This document shows, piece by piece, positions 40,668-51,303 of a stretch of DNA of 64,000 nucleotides. Below the pieces are notes generated by a model, which made no database searches, had not been told where the DNA came from, and was given only the letters and a program-made list of their open reading frames with translations. How positions within the stretch are numbered: position 1 is the stretch's first letter; every line of letters starts with the position of its first letter. A program made the position numbers and the translations under genes. This DNA comes from Leucocoprinus leucothites (Eukaryota; Basidiomycota; Agaricomycetes; Agaricales; Agaricaceae): assembly GCA_013368445.1 (NCBI GenBank), contig JAACJO010000001.1:62001-126000 (forward strand), read 5' to 3'.

Positions 40668-41390
40668 TCAAACTACATGTATGACAGAAATACCACCCGG
40701 TAAAGATGCATCCTCTAAGCCCCAAACTTCCATACATCCCAAGAACAAATCATTTCCCATGAGACCGTCGCCCTCAGCACCCCTGCCTCCCACAAAATCG
40801 GTCTGAATCATCACAGACGCTCTAGTATGCCCATTCCTATGCATGAAAGCATTTTCAACTCTTATCTGCATCTCGGCAGAAAGTTGGGCGTACACGGCAT
40901 AATTGATCGACTGCTGAGAGAGCTGCTGTAGGAAAATCACGAGGTCGTCTGCATTAACCTTCTCGCCGTCAAAATTTCCCCGAATCGAGCCAATATGATC
41001 AGATGGAGTATGGACATGCACAGGAGAGGTGAGTGTGAGTGAGCTCAATTCAATTTCTTGAGCGATCGTCAGGTTTTCCATCCGGACTGGGTAGAGCCCT
41101 GCCTGATTTATGATATTCACTTGAGGAAACAGAGCTGGTGAGTCTGAGAGAGGAACTGTACTGAGCTCCGGTGCATTAGGAACCTAATGTGAGGATTTAG
41201 TTGGATGGAACCGTAGTCGATCAAGGATAATGCCTGAGCAAAATCAAGGTTAGGCTGGTTCTGAGGAGCACCAATGACTTGACATGTTGCATTGAAGGAT
41301 GGAACCTGAAGCAGGGATAGGTACACCTAGCATCCTGAGCATGATTAGTGACCCCTAATTACTCACAAGCTGAGGGACGTAGGTAAGCAT
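40668..41390 (-). CDS. Unrecognised VHVHTP-family protein, copy 1
   Basis: Three inferred exons (41390-41367, 41305-41234, 41183-40668) give 203 aa. Exon 1 reads MLTYVPQL, exon 2 VPSFNATCQVIGAPQNQPNL, exon 3 VPNAPELSTVPLSDSPAL and onward. Core motifs: YPVRMENLTIAQEIELSSL, LTSPVHVHTPSDHIGSIRGN, DGEKVNADDLVIFLQQLSQQ, YAVYAQLSAEMQIRVENAFM, HRNGHTRASV, GNDLFLGCMEVWGLEDASL, ending ISVIHVV. The fold is predicted as mixed beta/alpha with a helix around the DDLVIFLQ stretch (inference from pattern only). Intron 2 has a GC donor (CAG|gcatta at 41233-41232) where copy 3 has GT. A TATAAAG box lies at 41486-41492, about 96 bp before the ATG. No function can be assigned. Confidence 0.75.
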
Positions 41391-44289
41391 AGTGAACCAG
41401 AGAGAAAGAAAATGGAGCAAGCTACGCTATAAGCTGAATGTGCTTAGTGCTTGGATGGGGAACCTTGGTCCTGGATTTACAAGTGCTTTATATGTACGAA
41501 AAACCTTGATCCAACAATGAAGCAGTGGTTGGTCATGCTATATTTATACTTGAGTGAACTGCCTCGCGGGGTCCTTCGGTCAACATAAAGCTCAAAAGCT
41601 TCACTTTGGGTACTATAAATAGACCTAAGCATGTTTCCGAAGCATCATGCTCATAAGGCATTCGAAACCTACTCAAGAATACTTATTTGGGCTTCTGGAA
41701 TCCTTATCTTTCCCTCTTCCTAACCAACTGTGGTGCTCGGAATAATGCAATGTAGCCTTAAGCAATTTTGCACTTGAAAAAAAAAGTTGGTTTCCTTCGA
41801 AGTGTCATGGTTATGCAGCCTTGCTCACATGTCTGACGGGGAACTAAAATCACTGGTATATACACGCGAATCGGAACCGCACTATTCTGGCTATCAACTT
41901 CGAATTGAGATGCGATAGTGTTGCAAGATTGTTTTGATCAGGGAGGCAGTGCGTGGGATGAACAATGGTGGTAGAATTAACAGAACGGCGTCAACACGAT
42001 ATTAACCGAAAGTTTATCTAATTTACAACTTTTTGCAAGCCGTAGACCACCCACCTTTTAGTTATAGGCCTAACACACAGTAGGTCGGCCTTGTTTGGTG
42101 TGTTTGCCATTTTTTAATTCATTCTCCCCTTCTCTCTGACCTCTCATATCACGCAGGAGCTTCTTTGTCTTCTCTCAGGAGATCTCACGGTATAATGTCT
42201 GATCGCGGAGTTCCTTGGCTTTGCCCAGGATAGTACCCTGATTGATTATGCCTTTGTCTATAACTATCAAAATCTCGTTAAATGGCCATCCACTGTTTCC
42301 ATAGCTTTTCTTGGGTGTGTAGTAAACACAAGTGGAAACAAGCCACCGATAGTCAGGTACATTTATAAATAACTATAAGTTGCTAATGTCACCCTGTTAT
42401 GGGTTTGTGAAACTTGGCCAGGTAAGCTGTATGCGTATATTTATGAACCTCACGATATTAGGGACCTGGAACTAAATAGGGGTGAAGGCTGTTCACACCT
42501 GCCATAACTGACCAGACCAGCAGTCGTATCATATGACAGGGGAAACGGTTTTTAATTAGTAAAACTATCACGGGTGGTAAGTAGAAGACTGTTCAAATGT
42601 TTCATGCGCCCAAACACATCAATTTGAGTCCTGTACAAGAATAAGGGTGTACCGCCGAAGTCTGACTATCCGACTGGTGGTGATAAAGTACTAAGCCGGT
42701 CGGTTCCTGATATATGCGGGCGCGCACTGAAGAAGTAAAATTACTTTTAACATGTGATCTGGTTGAAATGCACGATCACGACCAGGCTTCAGTATTAGCG
42801 ATGTCGCTTCATGCGTTTGAACAATCGGTTTATTTGACTGTAGACGATAGCAGATTAAGCTTTTTTTCGTTGCAATCACGGCAGAAGAAGCGCCGACACT
42901 GATTGTGATTTGTGTAACGTAAATGTCCCTGAGATAGATGCACTTGAGAGCATCGAGTCAATATCAAGGGGATTGCGAGTATTTGATTGGTTGACCGTGG
43001 ACGAATCATTGGCGATAGCAGTGGAGGATATGTAAAAAGCTAGCTAAAGAACATGAAAAATTATATCATACTGTGGACGGCGTTCTACGCCGCCAGCAGC
43101 GCCTGTCTAACTTGGAGGTCCTAGGTACCGTATTATGGAGCACAAAGGAAGTTGTCCAACGTGTCACCGTCAGATAAACTCTGTTCTTCTCTGAAAGATT
43201 CAGCGTCAATGGCCAGCAAAGCCAATTCTTGCCACTGCGTGCACCCATGATAATGCAGCACTTGACGTGAAAAGGTACACACATACTGGTTACATATTGT
43301 ACCCTGTCCGCAGACGCTGGTTATTCCCTTCTTATATCTCCACCATGCGTCTCCAGAACCACCGAAGTACCCCGAAATCAAGCGACTCTTCCAGTTGTGC
43401 CAAACCATTCCGGATCGGCGTGTTTGGCGGTAGCGAAAAACAACCAGGAATTGCTTCAGAGTCCTGACTTGTAGGATGGCGTATGCGGTGGGTGCGTTCT
43501 GTTCTTCTAACTTTTGGACCGTGGAGTCAACTAGCGGTAAGGGGGATGAACGAAGGACACGAGCGAGGGAGAGCCGGGATGGACGATTGCGTTTTCAGCA
43601 TGTGGAATTTTATGTGGCTTGGTTGGATACCAGTATTAGGTACGAGGGTTGATTGGGTCCTCTATAGAGATAATCAGGTTCCTTCCATCGCAGGAACGGA
43701 TGCGCTTTATACGGCGAGCGTTTAAAGCGCGCCTGGGGCGTCAACATCATTGAAATTGGATAGGTAAAAAGTAAAATAAGGAGTAGCACTGGTCGACATG
43801 TGCATCACTGGAAGGGGAAAGCCGGATGATTGGGATGCGATCCTCATGCAAAGTGAGGGATAACGAGTGGTACGACACCGTATACTGCGAGAGCAGATAA
43901 CATAAACGGGAAAATGAACCAGCCACTCATTAACATATATATATGTACTTACTGTGAAAATCCCCTCCTTCCTTTCACAGAAAGCGCAAATCGATCACAT
44001 ACACAAGGTTCAATCCCGAGATACGAGTATCGCTCAGGTTGCGCCACGCTATTCCCGCGCCACGCTATTCCCATGCCACAAATGCTCAAAACGACCACAA
44101 AAATTGTCACTAATCAAAGCAAATGTATACCACTTACGCGCTCAACACTATTGATGGGGTTCGAGCTGAGGGAGAGGGAGAGAGAAGTAGACATTTACAC
44201 GACAGATCAATCAATCAAGAAAATCACTTGCCTCATCACTCCTACACTCCCCTACACTCCCTCCTACCCTGTCATCTCCGTTCACCAAA
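41391..44289. other. Intergenic; partly duplicated sequence
   Basis: No supported gene. The block at roughly 42050-42370 is related to 47700-48065 (shared stretches such as ataggcc-aaca-agtagg and ggtacatttataaata), marking the left end of the duplicated unit. A minus-strand frame at 43133-43408 (containing FGGSGDAWWRYKKG) looks somewhat protein-like, but I recognise no family and could not extend it. Confidence 0.45.
41486..41492 (-). promoter_or_regulatory. TATA box of VHVHTP copy 1
   Basis: TATAAAG on the minus strand about 96 bp upstream of the start codon. The spacing is matched in copies 2 (93 bp) and 3 (101 bp). Confidence 0.55.
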
Positions 44290-45480
44290 AAGACAACTAT
44301 CATACGTAGGTGGAATCTCCTCTCTACCATCACCACTCTTCTCTCCAACAAGCACTCTCCCCGCATCCTGATGCACAATCGCACTACTACCGTTGGAACG
44401 TCATTCTTCCCCAGCGTCATTTCCTTCCCACCTGTTATCAGTACTGGTGGAGAAGAGGCCGAACTCGAAAGAGGTGTAGAAGCCAACAGTCTCGCGTATT
44501 GACGCTCCTACTCCGGCTGCTGTAACTGTCTTTGTTGTCGATGGCGGTAGCGGTGTTGGGGAAAGGGAAAGGCATGCTCATGGGCATCAACCGACTACGA
44601 CTCTCCCTATCCGCATAATGAGAAATTGCAGATCGATGTCTTGATGGAGCATTCCCATACGCCTCTCGTTCCTATGCAATCAACACCAGCTCCAAACACA
44701 CCATACCCAGCATTCGATGCCGAATTCGGACTCGTATACCTGTGCCTCGAGGAAGCTACTTCGGATGGAGGGGCAGATAGACCAGGTGATGAGTAGGAAG
44801 AGGTAGTCGCGCACCAGCCGCTGGATTGTGCTGTTCACGGCGAGGGAGGAGATTCATGCCCGTGCCACGAGCTGACGTTCAGTGGGATGTGTCCATTTTG
44901 GGGTGGTGCGCTTCCTCCTCATCCTCCTTGGGTGAGTTTCATATCATACAGCGCAGTAATCTGAGGTGGCGGAGAGGGGGGAGGATGTCAAGGAAGGACT
45001 GTAAGGACTATATTCTCCCACTGGGCGCACCATTAAGAGGACGCTGGTCCGTACTAGGTCGTTCCGAATGTTACGACATTTCAAGATGGAATGGGTACGA
45101 TGTTATTCCTGCACTACCCGGTCCCTGGTCTTGCTCATTGTCCAAGTTGGGTCGATTGTCCCGGCTATGCGTGGATACCGCAGTACACGTGTAGGGTCGA
45201 ACGCGGTCCGTGGCTTGTTGGCACCCAGGGAGGAAGAACCAGATCAGGAGGGCGACAATGGAGAGACCGACTACAGCTGGTAAATGAGAGATATTTGTAG
45301 ATTAGCACGAACCGGGTATGGGGATGGAGGGAAAATGATCGCTGGGGGTTAACGTACCGCCTACGATACCACCGACGATAGCGCCATTATTTGTAGAACT
45401 ACCACTTCTCGAAACATCGTTAACTGCTCTAGGGGTAGCGGATAGATTTTGGGTGATCGTCGATTCAACGATTTATCACG
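44290..45480 (-). pseudogene. Single-pass membrane protein remnant, copy 1
   Basis: Reading leftward on the minus strand: a Ser/Thr-rich stretch STITQNLSATPRAVND, then SSTNNGAIVGGIVG, an intron, AVVGLSIVALLIWFFL (one TM helix), DNRPNLDNEQDQGPG, SYPFHLEMS, HSERPSTDQRPLNGAPSGR and SPYSPSLTSS. Near the left end come SNGSSAIVHQDAGRV and REEIPPTYDS. This order (S/T-rich ectodomain, GAIVGGxVGG, TM, cytosolic tail with HQD and a PPxYxS terminus) is typical of a common basidiomycete class of single-pass surface proteins. The frame is broken: TAA at 45073-45071 replaces the Gln expected in EMS(Q)HS (CAA to TAA), and the tail needs further frame changes. No ectodomain start is visible. Confidence 0.6.
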
Positions 45481-45928
45481 GGAGGTTGCGCCAATTGGTA
45501 AAAATGAGCCTGCTTGGGCATGGCGCAGGGTGCTCAAGAGGTAGAATGTTTTCTGCATCTCTGAACAGCACTTGCCTGGGTCCAGCATGCTTCCATGAAT
45601 TAACAAGCACCACGCTACAGTAGTCAAGAGGAAGGGATCGGGATCGGGATCAACCACTGGTCAAGACCTGCCAAGCACCCCACGTGATGTCGGAAGAGGG
45701 AATTCTATATTTATATCGGAAAGTGTGGGAGTATCCTACAATCTCGGGATGGATCCCGGCCAATAAGGCTGGGTTCGAAGTTTCGATGCCAATAATGTAT
45801 ACTTGTGTACACGCATCCAAAAAAAAAAAAAGCCTGGGCTATGCATATCAGCAACGAGAGAAGAGTTATCGAGCAGACGAGTTTTGGCATTAAATGATCC
45901 TGCAATGACAATCTTCGCAACTACCGTT

Positions 45929-46663
45929 TTAAACTACATGAATGACGGAAACTCCATCCGGTAAAGACGCATCCTCTAAGCCCCAAACCTCCACACATCC
46001 CAAGAGCAAATCACTTCCAATCAAGACACCACTTCTAGCACCCCTGCTTCGCACAAAATCAGTCCAACTCAACACAGCCGCTCTAGTGTGCCCATTCCGA
46101 TGCATGAAAACATTTTCGACTCGTACCTGCATCTCAATAGGAAGCTGAGCATACACGGCATAATCGATGGACTGTCGTAAGAGCCACTGTAGGAAAATCA
46201 CGAGGTCCTCCGCAGTAATTTTCTCGCCGTCGTGATTTCCCATAATTGTCCCAATGTGCTCGAATGGAGTGTGGACGTGCACAGGAGAGGTGAGCATGAC
46301 AGTGGTCAATTCGATTTCTTGAGAAATTGTGGGGCTTTGCAATTGGACTGGATAGAGCTCTATCATATTTATGTGTTCCGTTCGAGGGAACTCCAACGTT
46401 GGTGAGTCCAAGAGAGGAGTCGTACTGAGTCTCGGCGTGTCGGGAACCTAAGTAATACGAGGGTTTAGTCAGGCGCAATTGCAGTGGATAATGGTAGTGC
46501 CTTGGTAATGTCAAGATTAGGCTGACTCTGTTGAGCACCAGTAGCTGGACATGTTGTGTCGATGAATGGAAACTGTACCAAGGGAGAATGACGTTACACA
46601 TAGCACACCGGGCATGAGCAGTCAACTTTGGTCACTCACGTATTGAGGGACGTAGGTAAGCAT
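45929..46663 (-). CDS. Unrecognised VHVHTP-family protein, copy 2
   Basis: Three inferred exons (46663-46640, 46572-46501, 46447-45929) give 204 aa. Exon 1 reads MLTYVPQY, exon 2 FPFIDTTCPATGAQQSQPNL. Exon 3 carries YPVQLQSPTISQEIELTTV, LTSPVHVHTPFEHIGTIMGN, DGEKITAEDLVIFLQWLLRQ, YAVYAQLPIEMQVRVENVFM, HRNGHTRAAV, GSDLLLGCVEVWGLEDASL, ending VSVIHVV. Intron 2 has a GC donor (AAG|gcacta at 46500-46499). A TATAAAAG box is at 46756-46763. Long open frame and strong conservation with copies 1 and 3 suggest selection on the protein, if the GC donor is used. Function unknown. Confidence 0.75.
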
Positions 46664-46755
46664 AGAGAACATGAGAGTGGAGAACAGGGATGAGCTATGC
46701 TCTCTGGAAGCTCGGTTTGCTTGCTCGAGCGGAGACCTAGATCCCGGAGTTGATT

Positions 46756-46763
46756 CTTTTATA
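46756..46763 (-). promoter_or_regulatory. TATA box of VHVHTP copy 2
   Basis: TATAAAAG on the minus strand, about 93 bp upstream of the start codon. Confidence 0.6.
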
Positions 46764-46891
46764 CCTCCGAAGGGTGTGCCCCATCTTTCACAAGTCATTG
46801 TGAATGGTCAAAGTCGACTTCGGTGCTATAAATATAGCCCAAAGCGTACGTGCCCGGGCTGGCCAACTCACTTATGGGGTTAACACTCCCC

Positions 46892-47101
46892 TTTGTGAGT
46901 CTTTGTCATGCTTCTGCATCTCGATTCTTCGAATTAATGGTGTGGCTTCTTACCCCATCTATTTTGTGTGTTGATCATGCTCCTGCATCTCGATTCTTCA
47001 AATCACTAGTGTAGCTTCTTGCCCCATCTATTTTGTGAGTCTTTGTCATACCCCTGCATCTCGATTCTTCAAATCACTAGTGTGGCTTCTTACCCTATCT
47101 A
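46892..47101. repeat. Three tandem ~70-bp repeats
   Basis: Units start at about 46892, 46962 and 47031. Each holds TTTGTG..., CCTGCATCTCGATTCTTC, then ...GTGTGGCTTCTTACCCCATCTA with a few substitutions. Units 2 and 3 are more alike (AAATCACTAGTGT) than unit 1. Confidence 0.85.
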
Positions 47102-48487
47102 TTATGTATGGGAATAGGCATCTTGGAACTTCAGATGGAGACCAAAATGCTATGTCGAACGCGAACAAAGTCCTTCCTTCTCCCTCCGCACACTCCGCAG
47201 TAAGCACTCAAGCATCACCGCAGAACTGAGCACCGGCACTCTCCATCATCTTCTTGCATCACCTTACCTACCCACTCAAACGACGAACAACAGCACTTTT
47301 GGAACGGTGGTTGATTACCACCCATCACCGACTCCCCTGACCCAGTTTCGCTATTATTCTTCACCTGCTAGTTCCATTTTTAGCCTACCACTACTTTTCC
47401 ACTGTTGTATTGACCTATTGCGGTGCTTCCATATATAACCAGGCTCATAAAGCATTCCAAGCTAGGCCAGATCTTCTAATTTGTGTACCTGAAGTCGTGA
47501 TCTTTGGCCCCCACCGTCGAGGCAATGCCATATAGCTTCTTCCGTAATCCATTGAAAAATTTTTACCTCAAAGCATCATGACCACAACTTTCAATCCATG
47601 GACAGGGAACTTGGGCCCGGATGCTACTGATCTGTATTTCTCAACTTAAACTCGAATACGATAGGCCAATGCATGCAGAATCAGGGCTTAAAGCTGCCAC
47701 TCTAGGTTTTAATCATAGGCCCAAACATAGTAGGCCCACCTTGTTGGATGCGCTGCAGTGGTTCTTGATTCCTCTCACGGTCGCCTCTTCTCTCCGGTCG
47801 CCCCTTCTCTCCGACCTTACATATAATCATTGATGCAGGACTTTCATGCAGATCAAGCAAATATTTGTGAATCATCACTTGATCGCAGCCCAGTTCCTGG
47901 ACTTTACCCTGAATGAGCATGTCGACTGATCTTTTCTTCATCAATAAAAGGGCTAATCTTGGACATTCAAAGTTTCCGTGGCTCTTATTGGGTGTGTCGT
48001 AAACGCAGGTGCTGAAGTGATTTATGTCAATGAGCCATTGACCGCTAGTTACATTTATAAATAGCCATAGGGCTCAGTTGTGTAACTTGGCTGGGCGATG
48101 TGTGCGTGTGCTGTTGAACCCCACAATACCAACGACTTGAAAAAAGACCATCCAAAGGCTTTAGGTGTCTTAACCCGAAATTCTGTAGCAGAATAGAGTT
48201 GTACAACTGAAATCGGTTTCTCCTCCATTTTGCGTTCTTGAATCAGCTTAACACCCGTTCTTAGAAAGCGTCACTTGATTGGGAAGGAGTCTAGTCAAAT
48301 CCGATAGTCCCCGAATGAAAGAACCAACTACCCTATTATCATATGTACCCGTACCTATAATTGCAAACTACTATACTTTCGTAGCAAGCACGTATCACTC
48401 GCGTACTACAGTGTTCTAACGGGAGATATAATCTCGAGGTACGAGTATTGCTCAAATCGCACCACGCTATTCCCGTACCGCGAACAC

Positions 48488-49590
48488 TCAAAACAACAAT
48501 AAAATGTCACTAAGTGAAGTACCATCACCACTCCTCTGTTTATCAGGCACTCTCTTCGCGTCCTGATGCACAATCACACTACTACCGCTGGAGTCGCACT
48601 CCTCTCCGATATCACTGCCTTCTCGCTTCCTGTCGGTGCCCGCAGAGGAGAAGAGGTCGAACTTGAAAGAGCGGGTGGATGTGAAGGGAGAGGACGCCAC
48701 CGGTCCCGCATATTGCTGCTACCGTGGTTGTTGTTGATGGGGTTGAAGAAACGGAAAGGCAGAGAACGACTACCATTCTCCCCACCCTCATAAATCAAAA
48801 CCGAAAGTCGATCATTCAATCCAACATTTCCATACGCCTCTCGTCACTGCACTCTCAACCTCGTCGCATCAGCTTCGAACGTACCATACCCACTATTCGG
48901 AACCGAAACCAAAACCAGATTCGTATGTCCATGTCCTGAGGAACCTACTTCAGACAGAGGGGGTAGATGGACCAGGTGTTGGGGGGGAGTAGTTGTGTAC
49001 CTGCTGGCGGATTGTACTGTTCCAGTGAAAGAGGGGATCCATTCCTACACCATGGGGAGCTTTCGGTGGGATGTGTCAATTTTGGGAAGGTGTACTTGTC
49101 CTTCTAGGACCGGATAAATGCGTTCCGTGCCGTACGGCCCAGCAATCTGAGGTGGAGGAGAGGGGAGGATGACAAGAGAGGACCGTAAGGATTATATCTT
49201 CCCACCGCAGCACCATTAAGCGGACGTTGATCAACTCGCCCTAATGCTGCGATATCTCAGGTTGAAACGGGTACAGTGTTAGTCTTGCACCACCCGGACC
49301 TTGGTCTTGCTCACCTTCCAAATCGAATCGACTGTCTGTGTGAATAACTACACGCGCAGGGTCGAAATTGCCGTCGTATTCGTCGTCTCGGATTGAGAGT
49401 GATTGCGGACGATGAGCTAGACTAGACGGATGACGATGGAAAGACCGGCTACACCTGGTAAACGAGAGGTCAAGCGGGGTATGTGAGGGCGGAGGGTACA
49501 TACCGCCTACAATACCACAGATGATTGCTCTAGTATTTATATGACTACCCATTAGGAGTAGCAGATGGATTTGGGTAATCATTGATTTAA
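48488..49590 (-). pseudogene. Single-pass membrane protein remnant, copy 2
   Basis: Collinear with the remnant at 44290-45480. Reading leftward: INTRAIICGIVGG, intron, GVAGLSIVIRLV cut by TAG at 49419-49417 inside the expected TM helix, SRFDLEGEQDQGPGGARLTL, YPFQPEISQH then TAG, then RPLNGA-like sequence. Near the left end is an open stretch with STRSFKFDLFSSAG, SSGSSVIVHQDAKRVPDKQR. The PPTYDS-type terminus seen in copy 1 is not visible. Multiple stops and frame changes make it non-functional. Confidence 0.55.
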
Positions 49591-49893
49591 CGATTGAGTC
49601 TTGCGCCAATTCTAGTGTTCTGTCGGCAAGTGGGCTTGCTTGGGTGTGGCGCGCGCCTTTGTGCTTGTCTGAACCAGAAAGCACCTGGTGCGCGGGGGTG
49701 ACTTCATAATACTCACACGCTTTTCGAGATCACGTGATCTAGCTACCAGAGCGGTCGGAGTTGTGATGCCAATGAGCTTGCCTAAAATCCACAAATCAGA
49801 AATACTCGGCATGCGCACAACAGCAATGAGAGAAGAATTATCGAGTTCGTATACAGACGTCAATCTACAATGACACTCCCAGCAGTCACCGTT

Positions 49894-50627
49894 TTAAACT
49901 ACGTGAATAACAGAAACACCGCTCTTTAAAGACACATCTTCTAAGCCCCAAACTTCCATACATCCCAAGAGCAAGTCACTTCCAATCATGCCACCGCTTT
50001 CAGCGCTCCTCCCTTGTATAAAATACATCCAACTCAACACAGCTGCTCGGGTATACCCGTTCCTCTGCATGAAAGCGTTTTCGACCCGTACCTGCATCTC
50101 AGTAGAAAGTTGAGCATACGCAGCACAATTTATGGGCTGTTGAGAACACCACTGTAGGAACAGGAAAAGGTCGTCTGCAGTAATTTTCTCGCCGTCGTGA
50201 TTTCCCCGAATTATGCCAATGTGCTCAAATGGAGTGTGGACGTGTATAGGGGAGACGAGGGTCAGTGTGCTCAACTCGATTTCTTGAGCGATTGTGAGAC
50301 TCTCCAGTCGGACTGGGTAGAGACCCGCCAGGTTTACGGTATTTGCTTGAGCAGACGGGGTTGGTGAGTCTAAGAGAGGAACCTTATGGACTCTCGGTAC
50401 ATCGGGGGCCTAACACAAAGGTATTGGGTTTGTTGTGGTTGCAGTGAATCAAAGGTCATACCTGAGTAATAGTATCAGGATTATGCTGATTCTGAGGAGT
50501 ACCAGCCACTTGACATGTTGCATCGAACAATGGAACCTGTACCAGCAGCGGATAATGCTACACTTAACCTCTCAAGCATGTTAGGCAACCCCTGATCACT
50601 CACAAGTTGAGGGAAGTATGTAAGCAT
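49894..50627 (-). CDS. Unrecognised VHVHTP-family protein, copy 3
   Basis: Three inferred exons (50627-50604, 50536-50462, 50409-49894) give 204 aa. Exon 1 reads MLTYFPQL, exon 2 VPLFDATCQVAGTPQNQHNP, exon 3 APDVPRVHKVPLLDSPTPSA and onward. Core: YPVRLESLTIAQEIELSTL, LVSPIHVHTPFEHIGIIRGN, DGEKITADDLFLFLQWCSQQ, AAYAQLSTEMQVRVENAFMQ, RNGYTRAAV, GSDLLLGCMEVWGLEDVSL, ending VSVIHVV. Both introns have GT donors (gtgagt, gtatga), so this copy anchors the gene model for the others. A TATAAAAG box is at 50728-50735. Copia element 1 lies about 290 bp upstream of its start codon. Function unknown. Confidence 0.78.
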
Positions 50628-50727
50628 AGAGAATGAGGACAAGAGAGGAGAGAGTAAGCTCTGTTATATTCCTAATTTCCTTGGTCGTTTGAATGAGGAA
50701 CTTGGGTCCTGGATTAATTCACAGGCT

Positions 50728-50735
50728 CTTTTATA
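50728..50735 (-). promoter_or_regulatory. TATA box of VHVHTP copy 3
   Basis: TATAAAAG on the minus strand, 101 bp upstream of the start codon. A plus-strand CTATAAATA lies at 50831-50839. Confidence 0.6.
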
Positions 50736-50913
50736 CTAACCAAAGCTTAGGCCCTTAACAGCTCGGTGGCAGTGAATTCTTGTACATTCTATACTCGGGC
50801 GCATGCTAGCCATGCCCGTCCGTCATTTTGCTATAAATATCGCCCCCCGCATATTTCCAAAGCGTCACCGGTTCACTTTGTGCAACTAATAATACATCTC
50901 CAATTCGCCAATC

Positions 50914-50918
50914 CTGAG
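50914..50918. repeat. Target site duplication (left) of element 1
   Basis: CTGAG directly before the 5' LTR, matched by CTGAG at 57319-57323 directly after the 3' LTR. Five base pairs is the normal Copia duplication length. Confidence 0.9.
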
Positions 50919-51291
50919 TGTTGAATCACGTGCGCGTTTATACGCTGCTACGTTCATGTTCACTCTCAATTATGACATATGCATTCTATTATTAGATACC
51001 ACTATGCTCACGCACCGATACTTCGTGCGGACGATACATGTTTTACTATACGTTTTACCTGTACCCTTTACCACCTCGAAACGATGGTGTAATACCCTCT
51101 TTATAGTAGAATTATTCGAACTCTTTAGTATAAATACCTTGTATTTTCCTCGTTATTCTACAGTCAATTCTATCTACTCAGTCGCAACTACTACCTCGAT
51201 AACACTCCCATAACAGACTAACTGCCTAGTAAAGTGAGTACTGACCTCGTCGTCTACCTTCACCGCTACGCTCCCCGTTGCTGCTTCGACA
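50919..51291 (+). repeat. 5' LTR of element 1
   Basis: 373 bp, TG...CA ends. It contains TATA-like sequence (tttagtataaatacc, about 51120-51134) that could serve as the element promoter. Short open frames inside are not genes. Confidence 0.93.
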
Positions 51292-51303
51292 GGTTATGGG
51301 CCC
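51292..51303 (+). other. Primer-binding site (half initiator tRNA-Met)
   Basis: GGTTATGGGCCC immediately after the 5' LTR is complementary to the anticodon stem-loop (GGGCCCATAACC) of eukaryotic initiator tRNA-Met. This is the half-tRNA priming mode known from Drosophila copia. The same site, inverted, is at 63710-63721 in element 2. Confidence 0.85.

Larger units (their letters stand above)
46664..48487. other. Intergenic with tandem repeat and duplicated block
   Basis: Contains the copy-2 promoter, a three-unit 70-bp tandem repeat (46892-47101) and, from about 47700, sequence related to 42050-42370. No gene supported. Confidence 0.5.

Noticed and set aside
43133..43408. Minus-strand 91-codon frame with FGGSGDAWWRYKKG
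   Set aside because: Looks mildly protein-like, but I could not place it in a family or extend it by splicing.
46892..47101. Possible CRISPR-like array
   Set aside because: Only three contiguous 70-bp units without unique spacers, in a eukaryotic genome; it is a minisatellite.
50956..51213. Repeated plus-strand frames inside the Copia LTRs (also near 56914-57240)
   Set aside because: They repeat because the LTRs repeat; LTR sequence is non-coding.
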